In this document: piece by piece, positions 28,101-36,280 of the stretch
Layout: each line of letters opens with the position of its first letter
Numbering within the stretch: the stretch's first letter is position 1
Source: JABAAE01 sp905480545
GTDB taxonomy: Bacteria; Planctomycetota; Planctomycetia; Pirellulales; Pirellulaceae
Assembly: GCA_943788025.1 (NCBI GenBank)
Contig: CALSOR010000002.1
Location: forward strand, 930,001 to 994,000
DNA: 64,000 nt
Reading direction: 5' to 3'
The notes under the pieces: model-generated
What the model was told of the DNA's origin: nothing
Seen by the model: the letters and a program-made list of their open reading frames with translations, nothing else
Database searches by the model: none
Position numbers and translations under genes: made by a program

Positions 28101-28835
28101 CCCAGTCAATCGCTTATGCGCTTCAAGCTCCGCATTCTGCATGGACTTGAGCGGACCGTCTTCAGAGATCAGCTCTTCTAAAATCTCCGGGCCGGATTGT
28201 ATCTTTAGAAAGAATCGGGCGCATAGCAGTTTTGGGTTTTCGTAAAATCGTGGGTCAGCAGGGATCCGGTTTTCCGGTTCGCCCTTGACTTCAAATTTTC
28301 CATTGAGGAATTGTGCGACACCGCGAGATGCCATCGCGAACGCATTGTTCTTGCCCGTCCATTTAAATAGCTGGCCCACTTTGGTGATGTAATACCATTG
28401 GCCTTTGCGACCCATTAGCCAGCGTTCACCGTTCTGACCCCAATCGGAATGATACTTTTCGTCAGTCTGCTGCAATGCTAATTCGTCGGCGATTTTCTTG
28501 ATTTTAGCTTCTTCGTCCGAAAGATTGTTTTGCCCCTCGACACTCTCCAATTGAAGCTTGGAAACAAACGCATCATACGCTAACTCGCCTCGTCGACATT
28601 CGTCCCAGCTGACTGCAACAAATTGATCGCCAACGAATCTTGGACGAAACCATTGGAGCACTTCGGTTTCGGGAAAATCACTAGGAAGCCAATCGGTGAC
28701 TTCGTTTCGAATATCTTGAACCGCCATGCGAGCGCCGCGAAGCGCGAATGGCACAAGAAAGAAAACGGCGCACAGAATCATGATGGCGACATTGCCGAAC
28801 ATCCAAACCGGCTTTGAAAAGAATCTTTTTGTCAT
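25113..28835 (-). CDS. large RND/MMPL-superfamily membrane transporter
   Basis: 1240 residues, longer than typical MMPL proteins. Helix 1 is near the N-terminus (VAIMILCAVFFLVPFAL). A periplasmic domain of about 370 residues follows, then the first block of helices (from VGLSSLVGVIIAYLSF, about 400-545), a second large periplasmic domain (about 600-970) and the C-terminal helix block. The last block carries the RND signature ASVAMGVAVDDTIHFLNWF, with the paired aspartates used in proton coupling. Family members export lipids, hopanoids or other hydrophobic compounds. The substrate here is unknown. Its stop lies 18 bp from that of the convergent NtrC-type gene. Confidence 0.88.
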   Translation of the reverse strand: MTKRFFSKPVWMFGNVAIMILCAVFFLVPFALRGARMAVQDIRNEVTDWLPSDFPETEVLQWFRPRFVGDQFVAVSWDECRRGELAYDAFVSKLQLESVEGQNNLSDEEAKIKKIADELALQQTDEKYHSDWGQNGERWLMGRKGQWYYITKVGQLFKWTGKNNAFAMASRGVAQFLNGKFEVKGEPENRIPADPRFYENPKLLCARFFLKIQSGPEILEELISEDGPLKSMQNAELEAHKRLTGTLFGPTPSTSFDWNDPKNSFLKELTKSQLSGDRNSIAEEFETYVISLAKNPEKGHDYNGDPANINKALQEKKFEHWYNFFKKIDMKLPPRQTAIVVVLNSPILGELDRVVGRDILGKPMGRLRYLAANECDISKDELHLGGPPCDNVAIDEEGTITLVRLVGLSSLVGVIIAYLSFKSVLVTIMVFFVGGVSAISSMGIVWYSGSQLDAILLTMPSLVYVLGLSGAVHIVNYYRESCYENGHRGAAETAVRYGWFPCTLAALTTSLGLISLYVSNLIPIKKFGLFSAIGTMVTVTLLFTYLPASLKLFPPGYKKRRQKDIDAKKGRSLYDLTNDFWSWVGRWVTKRHTIVTVSTIILMLVVGLGIFKIKTSVQLLKLFDPSADVVQDYVWMENNLGKLVPMEIVLGFDRDALDNDEDYAGPEINFREAALKYSRVDRIDAGSIVRSELERAFGEEGQNIVGKGMEIGDFLPFDDKAKLGNSIFINDTLSQNQDSLAKTGLTATEKNPTAEANYGYEFWRVSLRLGALNNVDYGLFVSDIKKVVEPIITAYRYRSSILKQLTEKFEKENLAKGEELGPKDKIEGSVLLLGYDRGSDPSLTAADPETFLWKKEHFNQTQIFSRTIKRLLNYRGFNPKRPGATNQSKILAAFRPKKGSTPEALDQKLANADCVVLIQGHEMYDLEAIKKRVPIFIDARDHQFPENWTNEDIITTRENRMITLAGNQSDNASPVDDVDVVATYSGIVPIVYKAQRSLLKSLIDSICLAFVMIAFVMMLLLRDWKQKVSLKNSLNVTGGLVSMLPNIFPVVLIFGLMGHLGREVDIGSMMTASVAMGVAVDDTIHFLNWFRKGLRDGMDRVGAVQLAYKRCGAAMTQTTLIGGLGLSVFGLSTFTPTQGFGVLMLFLLIAALLGDLIFLPAILVGPLGKLFQFNKPVNGSGRTDRSDSPVVLSTRKQLEALDSDIESRDAETTQTPVTDGRQTTPHSNLRDSRQKKLESD

Positions 28836-28930
28836 TAACTTTTTGACAACGTCGCGGGAGAAGAAAGAAGAGAAAGCTAGCGGCGCGTAATTTCAACATT
28901 CTAAGTTAACGCTGAATGGCCCCACCGTCC

Positions 28931-28954
28931 ACGGCTTTCGTTGGGGAAAGCCGT
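28931..28954. repeat. REP-like palindrome, second ACGGCTTT copy
   Basis: ACGGCTTT (28931-28938), loop CGTTGGGG, AAAGCCGT (28947-28954). Same stem as at 8798-8822. It sits in the 28836-29197 gap between two minus-strand genes, where I see nothing else. Confidence 0.55.
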
Positions 28955-29197
28955 ACTTCTATCGAATCGGCGTTGCAGCAGCCGGAGATTCAATACGGCT
29001 TGTTTAGTTTGAAAACACGCCCTCGCAGTTAACGTCAAGTTAATCGTAAAAGCTTGACATTTGACGGCGTTGATTGAACAAATTCGAGATTTTCATTTCG
29101 CTTGATTCGTTCAAGCATGAGACGAATCATCCGTGCCTGGTTCTAGCGATTTCGGGAGGCCATTTTTTTGACCCTGAAAAGGACCGAAGGGCGATTT

Positions 29198-30874
29198 CTA
29201 CAAACCACCGTCTAATTTGTTCTCATCATCATTATTTGCTGGCGGTGTAGGTTTTGCATCGGTCTCTGCGTCCGCATCTGCTTTTTTCTCGTCCGCTGCG
29301 GCGATTCCCAGTTCGTTTGCCAACTTGTCGGCCACCTTTGCGTATTCGCCCTTTAGATGATCAGTTAAGCTCTCAATCAATTCTGAATCAGAGACACCTG
29401 CCTCGGCGGCTTCATCCGCTTGGGACACGTAATCTTTAATTTTACTGTAAAACTGCAAATTGCCTTGTCCCCATCGCAACAGACCAGCGGTCGAATCATT
29501 CTGGTCACCGAACGCCGTTTTCAGTCCGTTTGCAATCGTCTTCATTCGTCGACGCGATGTTTCGATGCGGTAGGTTGGGAGTTCTCCCAATTCAACGGCT
29601 CCGCGTTTCTTGCCGCCACCCATGCCACCGCCCATGCCGCCGCCACCCATGCCGCCGCCACCCATGCCGCCGCCACCCATGCCGCCGCCACCATCTCCAG
29701 CACCATCTCCAGCACCTGCACCAGCACCTGCTCCGCTACCACCGCCGGAAGGTCCGTCCCGTTGTCCACCGCCCATACCGCCACCCATACCGCCACCCAT
29801 TCCGGACCCGGATGTCGAACCTTGAGCGATCTCCTTCTTTCTGACAGCCAAGATGGCAATTCGTTTTTGGTGATAGTCCAGGTAGTCGCTCTCCTCTCGA
29901 AGAACGTCATGCATGAATTTTCCAATCGACCTGACAACGGGCTCTGATTTTGCTGATTGTGCTGCAACGGCCGCAGGAGGAGTTTTGAGTTTCGAATAGG
30001 CAACAGATGCTTCAAGCTTCGTCCACTTTGAAACGGTTGGATCGTCAATCAATTTTGCAAACGCATCACCGTCAGATGGATCCCCATAGTTGCCCATGAT
30101 TTCTACGGCTTTTCGTTGCATTGCCGCAAAAAGATCCGCCGAAAGATTGGCCGGCTTTGCACCGAGCATGGAGCGGTAAATCGCTTTGACTTGATTTCGT
30201 TGGTCAGGTGTAAAGAAACCAGCTTGTAACTGAGAGTCAATTCCGGCTGCTCGAGAAATCCCTTTAAACGCGCCATATTTCAAGTAGGCAAGTTTCGGAT
30301 CAACCTGCTTGTTGAAATGATCCAGCAAAAAAGTAATGGATTGTGTGAACGGTCGTGGTGCGGTTGTGCCTGATTTGCCTGGCACTTGGTCCAATTCGCC
30401 TACGAGCACCAAGGCGTTATAGCGGACAGCCGGGTGGAAATCGCCGTCGATGATTTTGATCATCTCCGGGTAGAAAACTTGTGCTACCAAAAAGCCACGA
30501 ACCTGATTGGTATTGCAACGGTTGATATCACGGATGATTTCCTCTCGACGTTTGGTTAGCGTAGAAAGCGACTCGGCATCGTATCGGGTGAATAGCGGTG
30601 TGACGACTTCTTTGTAATACTTCTGAAAAGCGGGTGGCATCACCCCATCCCGGCTCCGCATCACACTTCGGGCAGCTGAGGTTTGTTGGGTCATCAGCTT
30701 TCGCAGGACCACTTCTGCTTTCTTTTGATCGTTTCCGTTATTTTTCTTGATCTGAAAAATATCGAAAGCTGGATTCACAGGGAGTGTTTGATAAGCCTGC
30801 TGAGCACTCGCCGGTCCGGCAAAAGTCAGCACCAATACGATCAGGCCCAACATTAAACATTTATTACGATTCAT
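29198..30874 (-). CDS. secreted protein with HEAT-like N-terminal part and Gly/Met-rich tract
   Basis: 558 residues. Residues 1-25 (MNRNKCLMLGLIVLVLTFAGPASAQQ) form a signal peptide. The first 300 residues are helical, with HEAT-like phrases (HPAVRYNALVLVGELDQ, AVEIMGNYGDPSDGDAFAKL). A low-complexity tract of about 65 residues follows, made of GGGMG and GAGA repeats, then a helical C-terminal domain and an acidic, lysine- and proline-rich tail. I recognise no enzymatic motif. The flexible glycine tract suggests a linker between two folded parts, or a self-associating segment at the cell surface. It is monocistronic as far as can be seen. Confidence 0.75.
   Translation of the reverse strand: MNRNKCLMLGLIVLVLTFAGPASAQQAYQTLPVNPAFDIFQIKKNNGNDQKKAEVVLRKLMTQQTSAARSVMRSRDGVMPPAFQKYYKEVVTPLFTRYDAESLSTLTKRREEIIRDINRCNTNQVRGFLVAQVFYPEMIKIIDGDFHPAVRYNALVLVGELDQVPGKSGTTAPRPFTQSITFLLDHFNKQVDPKLAYLKYGAFKGISRAAGIDSQLQAGFFTPDQRNQVKAIYRSMLGAKPANLSADLFAAMQRKAVEIMGNYGDPSDGDAFAKLIDDPTVSKWTKLEASVAYSKLKTPPAAVAAQSAKSEPVVRSIGKFMHDVLREESDYLDYHQKRIAILAVRKKEIAQGSTSGSGMGGGMGGGMGGGQRDGPSGGGSGAGAGAGAGDGAGDGGGGMGGGGMGGGGMGGGGMGGGMGGGKKRGAVELGELPTYRIETSRRRMKTIANGLKTAFGDQNDSTAGLLRWGQGNLQFYSKIKDYVSQADEAAEAGVSDSELIESLTDHLKGEYAKVADKLANELGIAAADEKKADADAETDAKPTPPANNDDENKLDGGL
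29612..29692 (-). repeat. in-gene 15-bp repeat coding for GGGMG units
   Basis: Imperfect tandem copies of a 15-bp unit (plus-strand CACCCATGCCGCCGC), in frame with the surrounding gene, giving Gly-Gly-Gly-Met-Gly units on the minus strand. A shorter related stretch lies near 29770-29812. Length changes would stay in frame. Confidence 0.8.
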
Positions 30875-30936
30875 TTCATCACTCCACCAAATTCGCTACG
30901 GCCTCATCGCCGCTCGTCACTCTAGGGTATTTCAAA

Positions 30937-30955
30937 AACTAATGTTTGATTAGTT
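30937..30955. promoter_or_regulatory. operator-like palindrome upstream of the Gly/Met-rich protein gene
   Basis: AACTAAT, loop GTTTG, ATTAGTT, a perfect 7-bp inverted repeat 63 bp before the minus-strand start at 30874. The rest of the 30875-31271 divergent gap shows no gene. Confidence 0.35.
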
Positions 30956-31271
30956 CAGAATACCGATAGTTTGCGGAAATTGTCAATTTATTGGTGGTCG
31001 ATTCATTTGCTTTGAGCGAATGATCGCCGATCGACGCCAAAATCCCTACTAATCGGTACAACATGATCAATTGAAGCCGGGACTTGCGAATGTCCAAAAT
31101 GAGCTTCCGCTGGTGAGCCGGCAACATGCAAAAGAGCTCAAATGATCGCTTATGCATTCGTATATGCTGTCAAAACTGGTGTTTAAATCTGAGATGAACT
31201 CGTTTTATATTGAGCATTCTGCCGCCGCAACAAAGCGTCGTTTTTGTACATAATTCTCAGGTTTACGAAAA

Positions 31272-32300
31272 ATGAAGAAGGTCTTTCCCCAACGCTTGGC
31301 GCTCGTTTTGAATGCGACCACGGTTGTTTTATTCCTGGTCGCTTCAATCTCCGGCGTTGCAATTGCGGCACCCCAAATTTCGGATCAAAATCAAGGTCAG
31401 CCCAAAAAACCAACTGGAAACGGCCTGTTAACTGCTCAGAAGATCAACAAATCGTTCAGTGATTTTAAGCAAAATCAGCCGTTGATTGAAACGGAAAAAG
31501 CTGAATCGAACAACGAAAATTCCAAACGAAATCAACGTGTTGATCAGAAACCGGTCAATTTAGAAGCGGTCAATTTAGAAGCGGTTAATTTAGAAGCGGT
31601 TAATTTAGAAGCGGTTAAAGAGATTGAAAACATCCGTCAACAACTAGGGCTCGCGATCTTTTCGGATCAAAAAGGTTCCAGCCTTTTTAAAGCACAGGTT
31701 GGAAAGTTAATGTCAGAGGATGCCAAAGCGTCAGCGCAAGTGCTTGACCTTCAAAACCCCTTGCTCGCGCCCCCTTCAGTACGCAAGGCAACCAATGCTG
31801 ACTTTCCGGCCACACCAAAAACCACGCCAGAAAGGACCTCGCGACCCACAACCACCAAACCGAAGACGCGTGGCAAACAGGCTCAGTTCGCCCATCCGCT
31901 CCCCGCAATGAATGGGGCAGCCTTTCATCCGCACCACCAAAATGTTCGTCCTCAAATTCCGCCGATGATGCAAACGCAGTCAAATTCGGCTCCATGGCCG
32001 ACAAGACAAGCTGGATACACACCGGGAAATCCGCACCCGACCGTGGTTGTATACGGAACCCCAACGCTCAGTCCACTAAACATCGAGTCCAAGGTGCAGC
32101 AGACGATCAATGTTCTCTACGATTCAGTAGGCGAGCTGGATAGGACGGCTTTGGCGTTTGAAAGAGCCGGTGAAAACGCCCGTGCTGACGTCTTTCGACA
32201 ATTATCCAAAGCCCTTCGCGAACAGATCGTCGAAACCAAATTGCGGCTCCAAGACGCCGACCACCCGACCGCTAAGGATAGCGGAACCTTGGTCGATTGA
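31272..32300 (+). CDS. secreted hypothetical protein with VNLEA repeats
   Basis: 342 residues. Residues 1-33 are a signal peptide (MKKVFPQRLALVLN..., cleavage near GVAIAA). The next 80 residues are polar and contain four tandem VNLEA units, followed by a proline-, threonine- and lysine-rich stretch (about 165-260) that looks disordered. The last 75 residues are helical (ESKVQQTINVLYDSVGELDRTALAFERAG...) and could be a coiled coil. I recognise no family. It is the first plus-strand gene ahead of the pilus/secretion locus, 380 bp upstream, but a functional link is only a guess. Confidence 0.7.
   Translation: MKKVFPQRLALVLNATTVVLFLVASISGVAIAAPQISDQNQGQPKKPTGNGLLTAQKINKSFSDFKQNQPLIETEKAESNNENSKRNQRVDQKPVNLEAVNLEAVNLEAVNLEAVKEIENIRQQLGLAIFSDQKGSSLFKAQVGKLMSEDAKASAQVLDLQNPLLAPPSVRKATNADFPATPKTTPERTSRPTTTKPKTRGKQAQFAHPLPAMNGAAFHPHHQNVRPQIPPMMQTQSNSAPWPTRQAGYTPGNPHPTVVVYGTPTLSPLNIESKVQQTINVLYDSVGELDRTALAFERAGENARADVFRQLSKALREQIVETKLRLQDADHPTAKDSGTLVD
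31554..31613 (+). repeat. 15-bp in-frame tandem repeat, 4 copies
   Basis: Unit GTCAATTTAGAAGCG, with C or T at the third base, in four contiguous copies. Each encodes Val-Asn-Leu-Glu-Ala. Near-identical copies suggest recent duplication. Confidence 0.95.
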
Positions 32301-32680
32301 GGATTTCAAAATTGAGTCAGTCAATGGCGGCGAATCAATGGATTGCCATGGGTTCGCGTTCTTTGGATCGCTACGACAATCCTGATAATTGACATTGCCC
32401 TGCCCGTTTATGGAAAATAACTGCAGGATGAAGCGATATTGTCCCGACGAAATTAAGCTTTTTACTGACACTCATTGTAAAATTCAAAATATACTGCGAT
32501 TTCGGATCGTTCTCATTTGAAGGAATTCACGGGAAAAGCCAGCCTTTTTTCGGATGAGTCAATGGTTCAGGCGACAGTCTGCGGACGGTTTCGCTAACCA
32601 ATGAGTCGATTTCTGCACGCAATTTAGCCGCCGTGCGGTTCGATCTATTCAATATTAATCACACTTTTTTGGAGCAGCCG
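32301..32680. other. gene-free stretch before the pilus/secretion locus
   Basis: 380 bp without a credible gene. It should contain the promoter of the first assembly ATPase, but no clear boxes were found. GGAG at 32671-32674 is the ribosome-binding site of that gene. Confidence 0.4.
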
Positions 32681-34402
32681 ATGGCTTCGACAATTCCAGG
32701 TTTTGCCGAAATACTCATACGTCGAAAGACGATCAGTAACGACCAATTCCTCGAAGCAGATCAGGTCGCACGCGATACGAATGAACTTCCACAAGACACA
32801 TTGATCAAGCTGGGTTACGCCACGCCTGAAGAAGTGATGCGAGCGGTGGCTGAGGAGCATCGTGTGGAATTTGTCGACATCATGCGGACCAAAATTCCAG
32901 ATGATGTTATTCAGTTGGTACCGGAATCGGTTGCCCGCGAGAATAATGTGATGCCGATTGATGAACTGGACGGTGTTTTACGAGTCGCGATCAGCAACCC
33001 GTCTGATGTGGATACGATCGAAAAACTGCGTTTTATTCTCAACCGCGATGTGCGGATTTCATTGGCTCCCATCGACGGAATTCGTGAGTCGATCAACCGT
33101 TTATACGGGCAAATCGAGGGTGAATCTGCGGACTCGATTCTTCAGGAATTCACCGATACGGCAATCGACTTTACCGAAACCGAGGATGCAGACTTTGGAG
33201 CAGAAGACGACGGCTTGGTTGACGAAAATAGCGCCCCTGTCGTCAAACTGGTCCAATTGATGATTCAGGAGGCGGTCCAACTGCGGGCGTCTGACATTCA
33301 TGTCGAGCCATTTGAAAATCGCGTTCGCATCCGTTACCGAATTGATGGCATCCTCCATGAACGTGATAACCCGCCGCGACGTTTGCTGGGCCCACTTCTC
33401 TCCCGGATCAAGATCATCTCAAAAATCGATATTGCGGAGCGACGTCGCCCACAAGACGGACGAATTAAGATTACCGCCGGAGAAAAAGAGCTTGATCTTC
33501 GTGTAAGTGTCATTCCGACCAATCATGGCCAGTCAGTGGTCATGCGTCTACTAGATCCAGACAACATCAAAGTTGGGATTCGTCAGCTCGGATTTAGTGA
33601 TAAGAATTTCAAGGAATTCAACCAGCTGATCAAACGCCCCAACGGAATTATTCTTGTTACCGGCCCGACCGGTTCTGGAAAGACCACAACACTTTATGCA
33701 GCGATGAGCGCCCTTAATCGGCCTGATCGAAAGATCATTACCGCTGAGGATCCGGTCGAGTATTACCTGCAAGGAATCAATCAGGTCCAGGTCAATCACA
33801 AGATCGGACTCGATTTCTCACGCATTATTCGCTCAATGTTGCGGCAAGCACCCAATATTATTCTCGTTGGCGAAATGCGAGATCAGGAAACTGCATCCAT
33901 CGGAATCGAGGCCTCACTTACTGGACACTTGGTTTTCAGTACTCTTCACACGAACGATGCGCCCAGTGCTGTGACACGAATGGTTGACATGGGCGTACCA
34001 GGATACTTGGTCGCCAGTTCTGTTATTGCCATTATGGCGCAGCGTCTTGTCCGGACCATTTGTCCCAAATGTCGTCAGAAATATCGGCCGAGCGATGAGG
34101 TTCTGGAGGAAATAGGATTCACTCCGGAGCAACTGGAGACCGCGACCTTTATGCGGGGCAAGGGTTGCAACGCTTGTAGCAAATCGGGTTACAAGGGACG
34201 AATTGGTATTTACGAATTAATGATCGTGAATAACAAGGTTCGCGAGCTGGTTTTTGCAGGTGCGAACACCACCGAAATCCGAAAACTGGCGATAGAACAG
34301 GGGATGAACACTCTGTATCTCGATGGTTTGGAGAAAGTGCTCAAGGGTGTCACCACGATCGAAGAAGTCTACCGGGTTGCCAAAAAGACCGAGCAGGACT
34401 GA
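32681..34402 (+). CDS. type II secretion / type IV pilus assembly ATPase (GspE/PilB), copy 1
   Basis: 573 residues from ATG 32681, with GGAG 6 nt upstream; an upstream start at 32633 is unlikely. The N-terminal MshEN/GspE-N domain covers about 1-150. The ATPase core follows, with Walker A GPTGSGKTTT (about 328), Asp box ITAEDPVEY, Walker B IILVGEMRDQET and His box GHLVFSTLHTNDAPSAVTRM. A four-cysteine zinc site (CPKC...CNAC) marks the GspE/PilB class. The protein drives polymerisation of pseudopilins from the cytoplasmic face of the inner membrane. A second, similar ATPase is encoded 1.9 kb downstream, with pilT between them. Confidence 0.94.
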   Translation: MASTIPGFAEILIRRKTISNDQFLEADQVARDTNELPQDTLIKLGYATPEEVMRAVAEEHRVEFVDIMRTKIPDDVIQLVPESVARENNVMPIDELDGVLRVAISNPSDVDTIEKLRFILNRDVRISLAPIDGIRESINRLYGQIEGESADSILQEFTDTAIDFTETEDADFGAEDDGLVDENSAPVVKLVQLMIQEAVQLRASDIHVEPFENRVRIRYRIDGILHERDNPPRRLLGPLLSRIKIISKIDIAERRRPQDGRIKITAGEKELDLRVSVIPTNHGQSVVMRLLDPDNIKVGIRQLGFSDKNFKEFNQLIKRPNGIILVTGPTGSGKTTTLYAAMSALNRPDRKIITAEDPVEYYLQGINQVQVNHKIGLDFSRIIRSMLRQAPNIILVGEMRDQETASIGIEASLTGHLVFSTLHTNDAPSAVTRMVDMGVPGYLVASSVIAIMAQRLVRTICPKCRQKYRPSDEVLEEIGFTPEQLETATFMRGKGCNACSKSGYKGRIGIYELMIVNNKVRELVFAGANTTEIRKLAIEQGMNTLYLDGLEKVLKGVTTIEEVYRVAKKTEQD

Positions 34403-35094
34403 TCGGTTTCCCCCCCCCAAATTTCCCCCAAGGTCCAAACCAAATATCCGCATGGATCGATATTGCAGGGAGTTTAATTCCGAGGGGGCATTCGTTTTTG
34501 TTTTGGATGAAGGGGAATCATCCCTAACCCGCTGGGGTATTGGGCGTTGATCAGCCGACACGTTTTGTGCCGGCGCCGTTTGGTTGGGAGGATGGCAATC
34601 AGGCACCGACCGATAAAATCGATCGGATTCGATCGAAACACCACTTTCTTGGCAATGTTTCGGTCAATTCGCAGCAAAAACTGGATTATTTCGGATTTGC
34701 GGGGATAATAGAGTCAGTCCAGCAACTTTTCCTTTTCTCTTTTCTTCATCAAATACGCTTATCCTTTTTCACGATTCGGACAATCTTCAAACGGCCTAAT
34801 GTAGTGCTCAAGCAAAACAAGATCGCATCACGGAACTGAATATCCGAACGCAATCAGCTGGACAGTTTGTTTTTGGGAATTACGGCCGTCAAAAGTTGAT
34901 CCAAATCTGAACGATCTAACTTACACACATCTAAATTTTAACCCGTCGTTCTGCGGTAGCGTTGTTTCAAACCGGCGCAATGCACAGTTCGTCGTTTTGC
35001 ATCGATCGGCAGTCGTTCCGGCCACGGTAAATCCCATTGTTGGAGATCCGTAGTACGGTCAACTGCGAGCGATGGCAATTATTGGAGATTCTAA
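34403..35094. other. long gap between assembly ATPase 1 and pilT
   Basis: About 690 bp. It opens with a run of nine C at 34410-34418. Two short plus-strand frames, ending near 34550 and 34839, have partly protein-like composition but no start site, family match or agreeing frame, and might be remains of one decayed gene. No terminator with a T-run was seen. The unusual length inside an otherwise compact locus suggests pilT has its own promoter here. Confidence 0.4.
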
Positions 35095-36219
35095 ATGGCC
35101 GAAGCTCAAACAGTTCTCATTGACAAATTGCTACAGGCGTGCGTCAAGCAAGGTGCGAGCGATATCCATATCACTGTCGGCCAACCCCCTGTTTTCCGAT
35201 TGCATGGGCGATTGCGAAAACTGGAAACCAAAGTTCTTGAGCCAGACGATACGGTTTCGTTGATGAAAAGTATCGCACCCGAGCGATGTCAGCGTGAGCT
35301 TCAAGAGGCAGGTAGTGCTGACTTTGGATTTGCGTTTGGTGATCAAGCTCGATTTCGCGTTTCCATTTTCAAGCAGCGCGGCAACATCGCGATGGTCTTG
35401 CGTCAAATTCCGACCGACATGCTCACGCCAGAGCAACTGGGTTTGCCGGATGTTTTGTGCAAATTGGTGATGCGTCCACGCGGTCTGTTTTTGGTGACTG
35501 GACCGACGGGTTCTGGAAAGAGTACGACGCTTGCGAGCTTGGTGAACTTTTTAAACGAGACTCAGGACCACCACATCATCACGATTGAGGATCCGATTGA
35601 GTTTTATCATTACCACAAGAAGTCGACTGTCAATCAGCGTGAAGTTGGCGTCGATGTCCCCAGTTTTTCCGAGGCGATTCGTCGAGCTTTACGTCAGGAC
35701 CCCGATGTGATTCTCGTGGGCGAGCTTCGCGACCTGGAGACAATTGAGGCGGCGATTTCAGCTGCGGAGACCGGTCACGTGGTTTTCGGAACCTTGCATA
35801 CCAATAGTGCACAAGGAACCGTGAACCGGATTATTGACGCATTCCCGGGCAACTTGCAGGACCAAATTCGAACGCAATTATCGACAACGTTGATTGGAGT
35901 TTTGGCTCAGACATTGTTACCAAAGATTTCCGGTGGCCGTTGTGCGGCGTATGAAACATTGGTTGTGACGCCGGGCGTGGCTAACTTGATCCGCGAAAAC
36001 AAAACCTTCCGAATTAACTCGGCCATTCAAACCGGTGCGAAGTTCGGAATGAACTTGATGGACGATTCGCTTTTCACTCATTGGGTCGAAGAGCGGGTTT
36101 CGATGGAAGATGTCCTGGGAAAAGCTCAGGATCCAGACAGTTTGGCCAAGCGAATTGCAAATGCACGTCGTGCCATGCTTGAGGATCAACCGGAAGATGA
36201 GTTAGAGGCCGGGCAATAA
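35095..36219 (+). CDS. pilT: type IV pilus retraction ATPase PilT
   Basis: 374 residues, normal for PilT. Walker A is GPTGSGKSTT (about 136-145), the Asp box ITIEDPIEF, Walker B VILVGELRDLET and the His box GHVVFGTLHTNSAQGTVNRI. The PilT-specific C-terminal motif is present as VANLIRENKTFRINSAIQTG (about 297-316), which separates PilT from GspE/PilB; the four-cysteine zinc site is absent. PilT depolymerises pili to power twitching or DNA uptake. Its presence among pseudopilin genes argues for a retractable pilus rather than pure secretion. The next gene follows after 61 nt. Confidence 0.94.
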   Translation: MAEAQTVLIDKLLQACVKQGASDIHITVGQPPVFRLHGRLRKLETKVLEPDDTVSLMKSIAPERCQRELQEAGSADFGFAFGDQARFRVSIFKQRGNIAMVLRQIPTDMLTPEQLGLPDVLCKLVMRPRGLFLVTGPTGSGKSTTLASLVNFLNETQDHHIITIEDPIEFYHYHKKSTVNQREVGVDVPSFSEAIRRALRQDPDVILVGELRDLETIEAAISAAETGHVVFGTLHTNSAQGTVNRIIDAFPGNLQDQIRTQLSTTLIGVLAQTLLPKISGGRCAAYETLVVTPGVANLIRENKTFRINSAIQTGAKFGMNLMDDSLFTHWVEERVSMEDVLGKAQDPDSLAKRIANARRAMLEDQPEDELEAGQ

Positions 36220-36280
36220 TTCTATGAAGTCATCAACTGAACTAGTAATCGATGTGCAACAACACAAATCGGAGTAACTA

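Noticed and set aside
29420..29947. Plus-strand 175-residue His/Ala/Thr-rich frame
   Set aside because: It is the antisense shadow of the Gly/Met-rich repeat of the real minus-strand gene.
34540..34839. 99-residue plus-strand frame in the gap before pilT
   Set aside because: The first half has protein-like composition, but there is no start site or family, and the second half looks random. Noted in the gap entry only.
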